Shown: positions 1 to 8,298, counted from the stretch's first letter. The stretch is DNA of 11,808 nt from Verrucomicrobia bacterium UBA1263 (GCA_002308515.1 DBVN01000086.1:6560-18367); one strand, 5' to 3'. The notes: generated by a model from the letters alone, not told the origin. A program made the numbers and translations.

Positions 1-2
1 AG

Positions 3-2363
3 TCGGTTGTTTCTCAAGAATTTGCGTCTCCTTTCATTTCCGCCCTGCCGGTCTGGCCGGAAGGTATGGAAAAGACCAAAAACATCACGATCGGCTACCG
101 CGCTCTGGTCAAGAGACCCTTCAGCGGCAAGGCGACCCTGCGGATGACGGGTCACACGCTGTACCGTATATTCCTGAACGGCGAGTTCATCGGCCATGGT
201 CCGGCCCGCGGTCCGCATGATTTCTATCGCGTGGACGAGTGGGATCTGAGCGGCAAGATGAAGAAGGGCGAAAACCTGCTGGCCATTGAAGTGGCCGGCT
301 ACAACGTCAACAGCTTCTATCTGCTGGATCGTCCCTCCTTCCTTCAGGCCGAACTGGTCTCCAGGGACAAGGTCCTGGCCAGCACCGGCGGCAAAGGTGT
401 CCAGTTCGAGGCCGTCCGTGTGGAATCCCGTCTGCAAAAGGTCTGCCGCTACAGCTTCCAGCGTCCTTTCACCGAGGTTTACAAAAAGACCCCGGTCTCC
501 GATGCCTGGTTCACTGTACCTGAAGCAAACCTGACTCCGCTCAAGTGCGCCGTGCAGGAGCCCAAACAGTATCTGCCGCGCCGTGTTCCCTATACCTGGT
601 TCACGAAGCTCTATCCGACCGCCATCGTCGGGACCGGCACCATCAAGACCGGCATCAAGCCTGATTCCTTCTGGAAAGACCGCTCCATGGTCAACATCGG
701 ACCTCAACTGGGCGGTTTCCCGGAGGTTGAGCTGGAAAAGACTCCCAGCCTGGAGCTCCAGACCATCGCCAATGACAAGGTCGAGAAAGTGGACATCGCC
801 TGGGATCGGGAAAAACACTGCCTCCAGATGAAACCCAATGAGTACCGCATCCTGGATCTGGGCGCGAACTCCACCGGTTTCATCGGCGCCACCGTGGAAG
901 TCACGAAGGACACCCGGCTTTTCTTCACCTTTGACGAGATACTCTCCGGCGACGATGTGGACTTCAAACGTCTGGGCTGTGTCAGTGCCATCGAATACGA
1001 TCTGGCTCCCGGAACCTATTCTCTGGAGAGCTTTGAGCCTTACACGATGCGCTATCTGAAGGTCACCACGCTGGCCGGCGAATGCACTCTCAGCAATCTT
1101 TATCTGCGCGAGTATGCCAACGATGCCGTCTGGCAGGCCGACTTCCAATGCAGCGACGACCGGATGAACAAGATCTTCCAGGCCGCCCGCCATACCTTCC
1201 GCCAGAATGCCATCGACATCTTCATGGACTGCCCCAGCCGCGAACGCGCCGGATGGCTTTGCGACAGCTTCTTCACCTCGCGTGTGGAGTACGATCTGAC
1301 CGGACAGAGCATCATCGAAAAGGCTTTTCTGGAAGACTTCCTCCTGCCGAAGAAGTTTGAGCATATCCCCGAAGGCATGGTCGCCATGTGCTATCCTTCC
1401 GATCACTATGACGGGGTCTTCATCCCCAACTGGTGCATGTGGCTGGTCTCCGAGATCGGCGAATACTACCAGCGCACCGGCGACCGCGAGATGATCGACA
1501 AGATGAAACCGCGCGTTCTGGGCATCATCAATTATCTGCGCACTTTCAAGAACTCCGACGGTCTGCTGGAGAAACTCCCCAGCTGGGTCTTTGTGGAATG
1601 GTCACGCGCCAACAGTCTGGTGCAGGATGTGAACTATCCTTCCAATATGCACTACGCCGCCATTCTGGACGTAGCCGCCAAACTCTACGACATGCCCAAA
1701 CTGGCTGCCGAGGCTTATGTCATGCGTGATATCATCCGCAAACAATCCTGGAACGGCAAATTCTTTGTGGATAACGCCGTGCGCAAAGACGGCAAACTGG
1801 AACTCTCCGGTGAGTCCACTGAGATCTGCCAGTACTTTGCCTTCTTCTTCGACCTGGTCACGCCGCAAACTCACGCCGAACTCTGGAACACTCTGGTGAA
1901 CGACTTCGGTCCCAAGCGCCGCGAGACCAAGAAATGGCCTGAAGTCCACATGGCCAATCAATTTGTGGGCAATGTCATGCGCCTGGAGCTGCTCTCCCGC
2001 TACAACGCCGGAGTGGACAAGATCCTGGATGAATCCGTCGGCTATCTCCTTTACATGGCCGAACGCACCGGCACCCTGTGGGAAAACGACGGCGCTTACG
2101 CCAGCTGCAACCACGGCTTTGCCAGTCACGAGATCCGTGTCCTGTACCGCGATGTGCTGGGTGTCAGCTCTGTGGACTCTCTGCGCAAGATCGTCAAGCT
2201 GAACATCGGCCAAAGTCCGCTGGAATGGTGCCAGGGTACCCTGCCCACTCCGGAGGGTCTCATCCAAATCAGATGGCAGCGCGATGAAAACGGCGAGCTC
2301 AAGCTCACCACCAAACATCCCAAAGGCTGGGTCATCCTGGACCAGACCCCGCGCTCTGAATAG
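3..2363 (+). CDS. Alpha-L-rhamnosidase-like glycoside hydrolase (GH78 type), 5' end outside the window
   Basis: Probable glycosidase releasing alpha-L-rhamnose from plant or microbial polysaccharides. Numbering is from the ATG at 66. An N-terminal beta-sandwich carries the typical LYRIFLNGEFIGHGPARG stretch (about residues 32-49). The (alpha/alpha)6 barrel holds DCPSRERAGWLCD at 388-400. D388, E393 and D400 have the spacing of the active-site acids D567, E572 and D579 of Bacillus sp. GL1 RhaB, as I remember that enzyme. WEND at 672-675 followed by NHGFASH is the likely site of the second catalytic glutamate, E673. The ATG at 66 is not the true start: the frame is open back to base 3 and reads SVVSQEFASPF...WPEGMEKTKN, which looks coding, and no clear ribosome site precedes 66. 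The 765 residues seen here are therefore a minimum, and a signal peptide may lie outside. The G/C-rich codon use matches the genes on the right, not hsdRMS. Family confidence is good; exact substrate is unknown. Confidence 0.83.
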   Translation, partial: SVVSQEFASPFISALPVWPEGMEKTKNITIGYRALVKRPFSGKATLRMTGHTLYRIFLNGEFIGHGPARGPHDFYRVDEWDLSGKMKKGENLLAIEVAGYNVNSFYLLDRPSFLQAELVSRDKVLASTGGKGVQFEAVRVESRLQKVCRYSFQRPFTEVYKKTPVSDAWFTVPEANLTPLKCAVQEPKQYLPRRVPYTWFTKLYPTAIVGTGTIKTGIKPDSFWKDRSMVNIGPQLGGFPEVELEKTPSLELQTIANDKVEKVDIAWDREKHCLQMKPNEYRILDLGANSTGFIGATVEVTKDTRLFFTFDEILSGDDVDFKRLGCVSAIEYDLAPGTYSLESFEPYTMRYLKVTTLAGECTLSNLYLREYANDAVWQADFQCSDDRMNKIFQAARHTFRQNAIDIFMDCPSRERAGWLCDSFFTSRVEYDLTGQSIIEKAFLEDFLLPKKFEHIPEGMVAMCYPSDHYDGVFIPNWCMWLVSEIGEYYQRTGDREMIDKMKPRVLGIINYLRTFKNSDGLLEKLPSWVFVEWSRANSLVQDVNYPSNMHYAAILDVAAKLYDMPKLAAEAYVMRDIIRKQSWNGKFFVDNAVRKDGKLELSGESTEICQYFAFFFDLVTPQTHAELWNTLVNDFGPKRRETKKWPEVHMANQFVGNVMRLELLSRYNAGVDKILDESVGYLLYMAERTGTLWENDGAYASCNHGFASHEIRVLYRDVLGVSSVDSLRKIVKLNIGQSPLEWCQGTLPTPEGLIQIRWQRDENGELKLTTKHPKGWVILDQTPRSE

Positions 2364-2398
2364 GGTCATTTCACAACCTGAAAGGGTTTTGGGTTTAG

Positions 2399-2426
2399 CC
2401 GGGGGTGAGCGAAGCGTAACCCCCGG
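2399..2426. repeat. REP-like palindromic hairpin
   Basis: CCGGGGGT (2399-2406) and ACCCCCGG (2419-2426) form a perfect 8-bp G/C-only-but-one stem. The 12-base loop contains a further GC-GAA-GC mini-stem (2409-2415). It lies 35 bp after the glycosidase stop and has no T-run, so it is a poor intrinsic terminator, although it could protect the 3' end of that transcript. Short G/C-rich palindromes of this form in intergenic DNA are typical of REP elements spread by RAYT (Y1) transposases. Only this one copy is visible in the window, so repetition in the genome is inferred. Confidence 0.5.
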
Positions 2427-2447
2427 TAACGGCCCCACAAAGACCTC

Positions 2448-2467
2448 ACCCTGACGGGGTGACAGAG
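2448..2467 (-). repeat. 20-bp flanking repeat, left copy (inverted relative to the right copies)
   Basis: Read on the minus strand this is CTCTGTCACCCCGTCAGGGT. It matches 8260-8279 and 8844-8863 on the plus strand at 19 of 20 bases, so it brackets the restriction operon in inverted orientation. On its own it can fold: TCACCC (2446-2451), loop TGACG, GGGTGA (2457-2462). It may be the second half of a composite repeat with the hairpin at 2399-2426. Confidence 0.6.
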
Positions 2468-2478
2468 ACTAAAAGTTG

Positions 2479-2484
2479 TATAAT
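2479..2484 (+). promoter_or_regulatory. Candidate -10 box of the hsdRMS promoter
   Basis: A perfect TATAAT lies 28 bp before the preferred hsdR start at 2512. The best upstream hexamer is GTGACA at 2459-2464, but its spacing of 14 bp is too short for a standard sigma-70 promoter. If the box is used, transcription would begin near 2491, which rules out the TTG at 2476 as the hsdR start. The upstream half of the promoter would fall inside the 20-bp repeat. Confidence 0.35.
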
Positions 2485-2511
2485 CAATGTGCAAACCAGA
2501 AAAGAAATGCT

Positions 2512-5277
2512 ATGCCGATGAAACCAGAGGAAAAAGCAAGAATCAAAATCGATGAGCAGTTGCGCAGCGCTGGTTGGAATGTCGTCTCAAGGGACGACTA
2601 TGTCCCAATACACGCAATCGCGATTAAAGAAGCTCTCATGCAAGGCAATACCGAGAGCGATTATCTGCTTTTCATTGATGGTAAAGCCACCGCCGTTATC
2701 GAGGCAAAACCAGAAGATGATTCTCTCGGTGAAAATGTAGAGCGGCAGGCCGAGAATTATGCGCACAATCCACAGAAGTGGTATGGCACATGGTTTCCTC
2801 AACAGATTCCACTGGTATACCTTGCGAACGGGAAAAAGATACGCTTCAAGAACATGTTGCAAGCGGGCAGTGACTATATTGAACTGCACAAAATGCATTC
2901 CCCGAAGCAGATGTTGAATAAAATTGGGAAGTACTCTGAGTCTAAGTACGGCGCTCTGCCGTGCCTGGATAAAGACGGGCTGCGCGAGTGTCAGTATCGT
3001 GCAGAAATTGCATTTGAGGAATCCATTAAACAAGGCAAGAAAAAGAGTCTTGCCGTTCTGGCGACAGGTGCAGGCAAAACGTATCTCGCATGCCTCGCCA
3101 GCTATCGTTTGCTAAACTATACCCCTGTTACTAAAAAGGTACTGTTTCTCGTAGATAGAAACAATCTGGCTCGGCAGACGAAAAGTGAATTCTGTATCTT
3201 CAACCGCACTGAAGAACAGATGGAAATGAGCTCATTGTATGAAATCGAACGCCTGAAGCGAAATGATGATATCAAGGCAGAGATTGTGATTTCTACTATT
3301 CAGAAACTCTTTGCGGTTCTGACGGGCAGCCCCCTTCTTGGCGATGAAAATGAAGATCTTGAAGATGAAAAGAATACAGCAGAGGAAGAAAATGAAGAAC
3401 CCGCTGTTGTGCTTGGCAATGATCTGAAACTGACTCCTGATTATTTTCAGCTCATTATCGTTGACGAATGCCACAGATCTATTTACGGCAAATGGAGAGC
3501 GGTGCTGGATTATTTTAAAGATGCACATATACTTGGTCTTACGGCAACACCCACTCCGGAAGCATACGCTTTTTTTGATAATAATACTATCGAAAAATAC
3601 ACTTACGAGGATTCCGTTGTAGACGGGGTCAACGTCCCTTCTCGTATATATCGAATCAAAACACAGATAACGGAACACGGCGGCGCGATCGAGGCCGGAA
3701 CACAGGTAACAGAGACTGCACGCCGAAACGGCGAGGATACCACATACGAAGTTCATAATCGGGTAGATTATAAACCATGTGAACTGGATCGTTCTGTTGT
3801 GAACCTTGATCAAATCAAGCAGGTTCTGACGGCATATAAAGATGCCATCTATCGCGATCTTTACCCCGACCGTGAAAAAAAGTGGGAATACATTCCGAAA
3901 ACACTGATCTTTGCCAAAAATGATAACCATGCAGAAACGATCGTTGAAATTGCAAAATCTGTATTTGGTTCAGAATTCAAGAATGGTATGCCGGAACATT
4001 TTGTACAAAAGATCACCTACACGGCTGAAGATACTGACGGTCTGATTCGCGATTTGCGAAATGGAAAAGATTTTCGTATAGCGGTTACCGTTGCGCTGGT
4101 AGCCACCGGTACTGACGTGAAACCTATTGAAGTCGTGCTTTTCATGAAAGATGTGTTTTCTGATGTCCTATATACACAGATGAAAGGCCGTGGTTGCCGT
4201 GTTATCAGGGATGACCAGCTGCGCGAAATCACGCCAAATGCAGACACTAAGGGATGTTTTTACATTGTGGATGCCGTTGGTGTAACCGAACACGAAAAAT
4301 ATATCACACGCCCCTTGTGCAATCTCACCCCTGACATAAAAGTACCGACACTTGAAAAGTTGCTGGAGTACCTTGCCCACAAAGATGTAAGTGACGAAAA
4401 TTTATGGCTTTTGTGTGATTATTGTTCTACCATCCACCGTCGCTATGAGAACAACAGTACATTTGGGTGGCGTTTGGAAGATTTTATCAAGACGTTTGGA
4501 TTTGCGCCAAGAACCATCGCTTTTAATATTCAAAGTGCCTACGCTCATGGAACCTTGCCGCCTTACGAAAACCCTAACGGCAACAATACAAAACGCATGG
4601 AGTTGATCCAGAATTTGATCAACAATATAGACGCACGAAACAAATTGCTGGAGATGCATCAGGGGTATTGGCTGACAACAGAAAAAGAACCGGATGAGGT
4701 CATCTTTGCGGGATTCTCCAAGGAAACGGCAAGAACATTCATTGAAAACTTTGAAGTGTATCTGGAAGAAAACAGTGATAGGATTGAAGCGCTGCGGATC
4801 ATCTATAATTCAGAAGATACCTTGATCACATACAGAATGCTTACCGATCTGCGGGATAAACTGCTTTCAAAAAACAGCCAATACAGTGCTTATCAGATTT
4901 GGTGGAATTATAAAGTGCTGGACGATTTTGGCAATGTGGATGATCTGGATATGAACACAAATGCGAACGTACTTACCCATCTGATTCAGATCGTACGCTT
5001 TGCGTATAAAAAGAATCAAAAACTCACCAGTCTGATCAAGGGATACGCCAAGCGTTTCAACCTGTATTGTGGCCAAGAGCAGCGTATACTGACAGATGAT
5101 CAAAAAGAAATCATGCATCAAATCGCAGAATATATTGTAAACGATGGAGCGATCTCTACCATGGAATTGAACAAAATCAATGCAGATCTTTGGCGCAAGG
5201 GTATGAATAGTTTCAAGCAACCTCGTTTTGAAGAGGAAATACAGGCAATGTCAAGAATTCTACTGAAAACAGCATAA
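2512..5277 (+). CDS. hsdR: Type I restriction enzyme subunit R (HsdR), EcoEI-like
   Basis: Motor and nuclease subunit that translocates unmodified DNA using ATP and cuts it far from the recognition site, in complex with HsdM and HsdS. Numbered from ATG 2512 (921 residues). The nuclease motif is D50...E64-A65-K66, with the same D-to-E spacing as EcoR124I. Helicase motifs are ATGAGKT 184-190 (Walker A), DECH 318-321, TAT 344-346 and QMKGRGCR 556-563. The C-terminal third resembles the EcoEI-type R domain. A strongly acidic linker (residues 278-297, 12 acidic of the first 19) sits before DECH. All key residues are present, so it looks active. The frame is open from a TTG at 2476, but TATAAT at 2479 and the typical N-terminus MKPEEKARIK favour ATG 2512 or ATG 2518. 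No strong ribosome site decides between these two. Codon use is A/T-richer than the glycosidase upstream, suggesting transfer. Confidence 0.95.
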   Translation: MPMKPEEKARIKIDEQLRSAGWNVVSRDDYVPIHAIAIKEALMQGNTESDYLLFIDGKATAVIEAKPEDDSLGENVERQAENYAHNPQKWYGTWFPQQIPLVYLANGKKIRFKNMLQAGSDYIELHKMHSPKQMLNKIGKYSESKYGALPCLDKDGLRECQYRAEIAFEESIKQGKKKSLAVLATGAGKTYLACLASYRLLNYTPVTKKVLFLVDRNNLARQTKSEFCIFNRTEEQMEMSSLYEIERLKRNDDIKAEIVISTIQKLFAVLTGSPLLGDENEDLEDEKNTAEEENEEPAVVLGNDLKLTPDYFQLIIVDECHRSIYGKWRAVLDYFKDAHILGLTATPTPEAYAFFDNNTIEKYTYEDSVVDGVNVPSRIYRIKTQITEHGGAIEAGTQVTETARRNGEDTTYEVHNRVDYKPCELDRSVVNLDQIKQVLTAYKDAIYRDLYPDREKKWEYIPKTLIFAKNDNHAETIVEIAKSVFGSEFKNGMPEHFVQKITYTAEDTDGLIRDLRNGKDFRIAVTVALVATGTDVKPIEVVLFMKDVFSDVLYTQMKGRGCRVIRDDQLREITPNADTKGCFYIVDAVGVTEHEKYITRPLCNLTPDIKVPTLEKLLEYLAHKDVSDENLWLLCDYCSTIHRRYENNSTFGWRLEDFIKTFGFAPRTIAFNIQSAYAHGTLPPYENPNGNNTKRMELIQNLINNIDARNKLLEMHQGYWLTTEKEPDEVIFAGFSKETARTFIENFEVYLEENSDRIEALRIIYNSEDTLITYRMLTDLRDKLLSKNSQYSAYQIWWNYKVLDDFGNVDDLDMNTNANVLTHLIQIVRFAYKKNQKLTSLIKGYAKRFNLYCGQEQRILTDDQKEIMHQIAEYIVNDGAISTMELNKINADLWRKGMNSFKQPRFEEEIQAMSRILLKTA

Positions 5278-5286
5278 AAATTAAGT

Positions 5287-6732
5287 ATGGCAAAAACTCA
5301 AGAAACTGAATCTGACCTTCTCAAGAAGGTATGGAATATCGCGAACGTTCTCTCAGCCACAGGCGTCAGCTTTACAGATTATATTACCCAGCTGACATAT
5401 ATCCTGTTTTTAAAAATGGATCACGAAAAGGAATCAAAGGGACTTGGCAGCCATCTGCCGGAAGGTTACAAATGGAAAGACCTCTGTGCCCATACTGGTA
5501 AGGATCTCATTGCTAAGTATGAAGTAATCCTGGAAAAACTCTCGAAATGCGAAGGACTCATTGGCACCATCTTCACAAGGGCAACTAATAAGATTGATCG
5601 TCCTGTCATGCTCAAAAAAGTCATTGACATGGTGAATGGAGATAACTGGTATATGATGGAGAGTGACTTCAAGGGTGCGATCTACGAAAAAATTCTGGAG
5701 AAAAATGGGCAGGATAAAAAGAGCGGTGCCGGTCAATACTTTACTCCCAGAGCCTTGATCGCGGCTATCGTGGATGTCGTTGATCCAAAGATCAAAAAGA
5801 CCAAAGGGAGCATTTGCTCGGAGACTGTGGGGGATCCTTGTTGTGGAACAGGCGGTTTTCTGCTTGGTGCCTACGAACACATGCGGACACAGGCTCATAA
5901 TGCGGAACAGCAAAAATTTCTAAAAAATAACGCCCTTTTCGGCGCGGATAATACCGCTCTGGTTGTTACTCTTGCTTCTATGAACCTGTATCTGCGTGAT
6001 ATTGGTATCGACAAGAGTCCGATCATTCATCAGGATTCGCTGATTGATACATCTGGAGGGACGTATGACGTTGTCATGACAAATCCACCTTTTGGCACAC
6101 GTCCACAGGGCAGTGTGGATGTTTCCACAAACCGTCCGGAATTCATCAAAACTTCAGATAATCAGGTCAACTTCCTGCAGCACATCATGTCCATCGTAAA
6201 GACCGGCGGCAGAGTTGGTGTTGTTATGCCGGACAGTGTTCTGACAGATGGAGATGCTACGAAAAAAGTCAGAGAAAAACTGCTCAAAGATTTTAACCTG
6301 CATACGATTTTACGACTGCCCACCGGTATTTTCTATGCCAACGGTGTAAAGACAAATGTCCTGTTCTTTGAAAAAGGTGAGTCTACCAAGGATATCTGGG
6401 TATACGACTATCGCACCGGTATCAAACACACATTGGTAACGAAACGCATGACCAGAACGCATCTGCAGGATTTCGTGAACTGTTACTGCTCCGGTCACAT
6501 GAAAGACCGCAAAGAGACCTACAACGTGGAAACGAATCCCAACGGCAGATGGCGCAAATTCTCTGCAGCTGAAATTATGGAGCGTGAAGACTTGAATTTC
6601 AAGTGGCTGGATTTCACCGAAGAGGATGAACGCACTGTTGCCGAAATCTTGAATGATATACAAGATGAGTCTAATGACATGAAAGTTGCTGTGACTCGCC
6701 TGAAGAAATTGCTGGGAGGAATAGAGTTTTGA
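5287..6732 (+). CDS. hsdM: Type I DNA methyltransferase subunit M (HsdM), N6-adenine
   Basis: Transfers a methyl group from S-adenosylmethionine to adenine N6 within the site chosen by HsdS. Two HsdM plus one HsdS make the methylase, and adding HsdR makes the restriction complex. The 481 residues begin with the helical HsdM N-terminal region (about 1-130). GQYFTPR follows, typical of this family just before the catalytic core. The SAM motif is DPCCGTGGF (D183-F191) and the catalytic motif is NPPF (266-269). Length is near normal and both motifs are intact. It starts 9 bp after the hsdR stop, with no clear ribosome site of its own (AAATTAAGT precedes the ATG), so it probably depends on readthrough translation from hsdR. 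Its 3' end contains the ribosome site for hsdS. Confidence 0.96.
   Translation: MAKTQETESDLLKKVWNIANVLSATGVSFTDYITQLTYILFLKMDHEKESKGLGSHLPEGYKWKDLCAHTGKDLIAKYEVILEKLSKCEGLIGTIFTRATNKIDRPVMLKKVIDMVNGDNWYMMESDFKGAIYEKILEKNGQDKKSGAGQYFTPRALIAAIVDVVDPKIKKTKGSICSETVGDPCCGTGGFLLGAYEHMRTQAHNAEQQKFLKNNALFGADNTALVVTLASMNLYLRDIGIDKSPIIHQDSLIDTSGGTYDVVMTNPPFGTRPQGSVDVSTNRPEFIKTSDNQVNFLQHIMSIVKTGGRVGVVMPDSVLTDGDATKKVREKLLKDFNLHTILRLPTGIFYANGVKTNVLFFEKGESTKDIWVYDYRTGIKHTLVTKRMTRTHLQDFVNCYCSGHMKDRKETYNVETNPNGRWRKFSAAEIMEREDLNFKWLDFTEEDERTVAEILNDIQDESNDMKVAVTRLKKLLGGIEF
6714..6720 (+). promoter_or_regulatory. Strong ribosome binding site fixing the hsdS TTG start
   Basis: GGGAGGA inside the last codons of hsdM lies 8 bp before the TTG at 6729. 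It is the best Shine-Dalgarno sequence in the operon and supports the non-ATG start of hsdS. Confidence 0.7.
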
Positions 6733-8219
6733 TTGATACAAAAGCAATAAAAAACAAGATCCTTGGCCACGCCTTACATGGACAACTAACAGACCATCTT
6801 CCGGAAGATGGTACTGCGGATGAACTGTATCAAACTATCCTTCTTGAAAAGAATGAAATTCTAAAATCAAGGGGTGGTAAAAAAGATAAAGATATAAAAC
6901 CAATAGATGACAATGTACCCTTTAACCTACCACAGCAATGGAAGTGGATTCGTCTAGGGGATATTGGACTTTTTAGGAAAGGTCCATTTGGGAGTGCATT
7001 AACAAAATCAATTTTTGTTTCGAAAAGCCACGATACCATCAAAGTTTATGAACAGCAAAATGCAATCAAAAAAGACTGTTCCAAAGGAAACTATTACATC
7101 ACTCGGAAATATTTTGATGACAAAATGAAAGGCTTTGAAGTATGTGCTGGAGACATAATAGTTAGTTGTGCTGGAACTATTGGAGAAACATATATTATTC
7201 CTGATGGAATAGAACAGGGTATCATTAATCAAGCTCTAATGCGAATTATCTTGGTTAATTCTGTGGATAAACATTTCTTTCTATATTATTTTGATGCCTA
7301 TCTTAAGAAGAGTGCAAACGATCAGAGCAATGGTAGCACAATAAATAATATTCCTCCATTTGACATACTAAAAAACTGGTACTTTCCACTTCCACCACTG
7401 GCCGAACAGAAACGCATTGTTGAACGCATTGATGCTGTATTCCCCATACTCGACACCATTGATGTACTACAGACACGGTATGCCAATGACCTTACTGTAC
7501 TGAAGAACAAGCTCATTGATGCTGCCATTCAAGGTAAGCTGACGGAACAGCGTCCGGAAGACGGCACTGCAGAAGAACTGTATCAGCAGATACAAGCGGA
7601 AAAGCAAGCACTGATCAATGTAGGAAAACTTAAAGATGAGAAGCCACTGCCTGAAATTTCTTCTGAAAAGGTACCATTTCCTATTCCCGATAGGTGGAGA
7701 TGGGTGTACTTGGGAGAATTATTTCAGCACAATACTGGCAAAGCTCTCAATGCAAGTAACACTCATGGACAGATGCTGGAATATATTACTACATCAAATC
7801 TTTATTGGGATCGATTTGAGCTGAATAACCTCAAGTCAATGCCCTTTGAGGATAGTGAAATCGAGAAGTGTACGATAAAAAAAGGAGATCTTCTCATCTG
7901 CGAAGGTGGTGATATCGGTCGATCTGCTATTTGGCCATTCGACTTTGAAATGCGAATACAAAACCACATTCATAAACTAAGAAAGTTCAGCACGACAATC
8001 TGTACTAAGTTTTATTATTATCTTCTTTGGCACTACAAGCAAACTGGAAAAATAAACGGAATTGGAATAGGACTTCAAGGTTTTTCATCGAGAAGAGTCC
8101 ACTCTTTGATTGTTCCACTTCCTCCCTTCGCTGAACAAAAACGCATTGTTGCTAAACTGGATGAAGCGTTAAAGATAATCGAGCAAAGCCCCATTTCGCA
8201 GTCGGAAGCAAAACTATAA
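6729..8219 (+). CDS. hsdS: Type I specificity subunit S (HsdS), two target recognition domains
   Basis: DNA-recognition subunit. Each target recognition domain (TRD) reads one half of a split site, and conserved helices set the gap and bind HsdM. The 496 residues show the classic duplicated plan. Conserved block KNK...GQL...PEDGTADELYQ at 8-35 is repeated at 259-286 as PEDGTAEELYQ. VPFNLPQQWKW at 63-73 is repeated at 315-325 as VPFPIPDRWRW. LPPLAEQKRIV at 221-231 is repeated at 464-474 as LPPFAEQKRIV. TRD1 lies between about 73 and 220, and TRD2 between about 325 and 463. The start is TTG, overlapping the hsdM TGA by two bases, so translation is coupled. Both TRDs are clearly more A/T-rich than the conserved blocks, as expected if TRDs have been exchanged. 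The recognition site cannot be predicted from the sequence. The last 15 codons and the stop are duplicated 584 bp downstream. Confidence 0.95.
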   Translation: MIDTKAIKNKILGHALHGQLTDHLPEDGTADELYQTILLEKNEILKSRGGKKDKDIKPIDDNVPFNLPQQWKWIRLGDIGLFRKGPFGSALTKSIFVSKSHDTIKVYEQQNAIKKDCSKGNYYITRKYFDDKMKGFEVCAGDIIVSCAGTIGETYIIPDGIEQGIINQALMRIILVNSVDKHFFLYYFDAYLKKSANDQSNGSTINNIPPFDILKNWYFPLPPLAEQKRIVERIDAVFPILDTIDVLQTRYANDLTVLKNKLIDAAIQGKLTEQRPEDGTAEELYQQIQAEKQALINVGKLKDEKPLPEISSEKVPFPIPDRWRWVYLGELFQHNTGKALNASNTHGQMLEYITTSNLYWDRFELNNLKSMPFEDSEIEKCTIKKGDLLICEGGDIGRSAIWPFDFEMRIQNHIHKLRKFSTTICTKFYYYLLWHYKQTGKINGIGIGLQGFSSRRVHSLIVPLPPFAEQKRIVAKLDEALKIIEQSPISQSEAKL

Positions 8220-8298
8220 CCAGCTCATTACCTTAAAAATTCACACCATGAGAAGCAAACTCTGTCACCTCGTCAGGGTTTCAGAGCCAGCCGTTGTC
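8173..8298 (+). repeat. 126-bp perfect direct repeat, copy 1
   Basis: Identical base for base to 8757-8882, at an offset of 584. It covers the hsdS 3' end from the codon for K482, the stop, and 79 bp of following DNA, including one copy of the 20-bp repeat. Identity breaks at 8172/8756 and at 8299/8883. The bases immediately after it begin the left terminal inverted repeat of the 458-bp segment. Confidence 0.97.
8260..8279 (+). repeat. 20-bp flanking repeat, right copy 1
   Basis: CTCTGTCACCTCGTCAGGGT differs from the minus-strand reading of 2448-2467 only at position 11 (T for C). The next bases do not continue the match, apart from a GCCGTT found at a similar but unequal distance on both sides. 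Confidence 0.6.

Noticed and set aside
2384..2400. Possible terminator AACC...GGTTTT after the glycosidase
   Set aside because: The stem is only four base pairs and the T-run is short; too weak to call.
1602..2438. 278-codon open frame on the minus strand
   Set aside because: It lies almost entirely antisense to the glycosidase, is explained by G/C-rich codon use, and its peptide resembles no family I know.
3232..3930. 232-codon open frame on the minus strand inside hsdR
   Set aside because: Antisense to the helicase motifs of HsdR, with a peptide rich in I, F and C that looks like a reverse-strand shadow.
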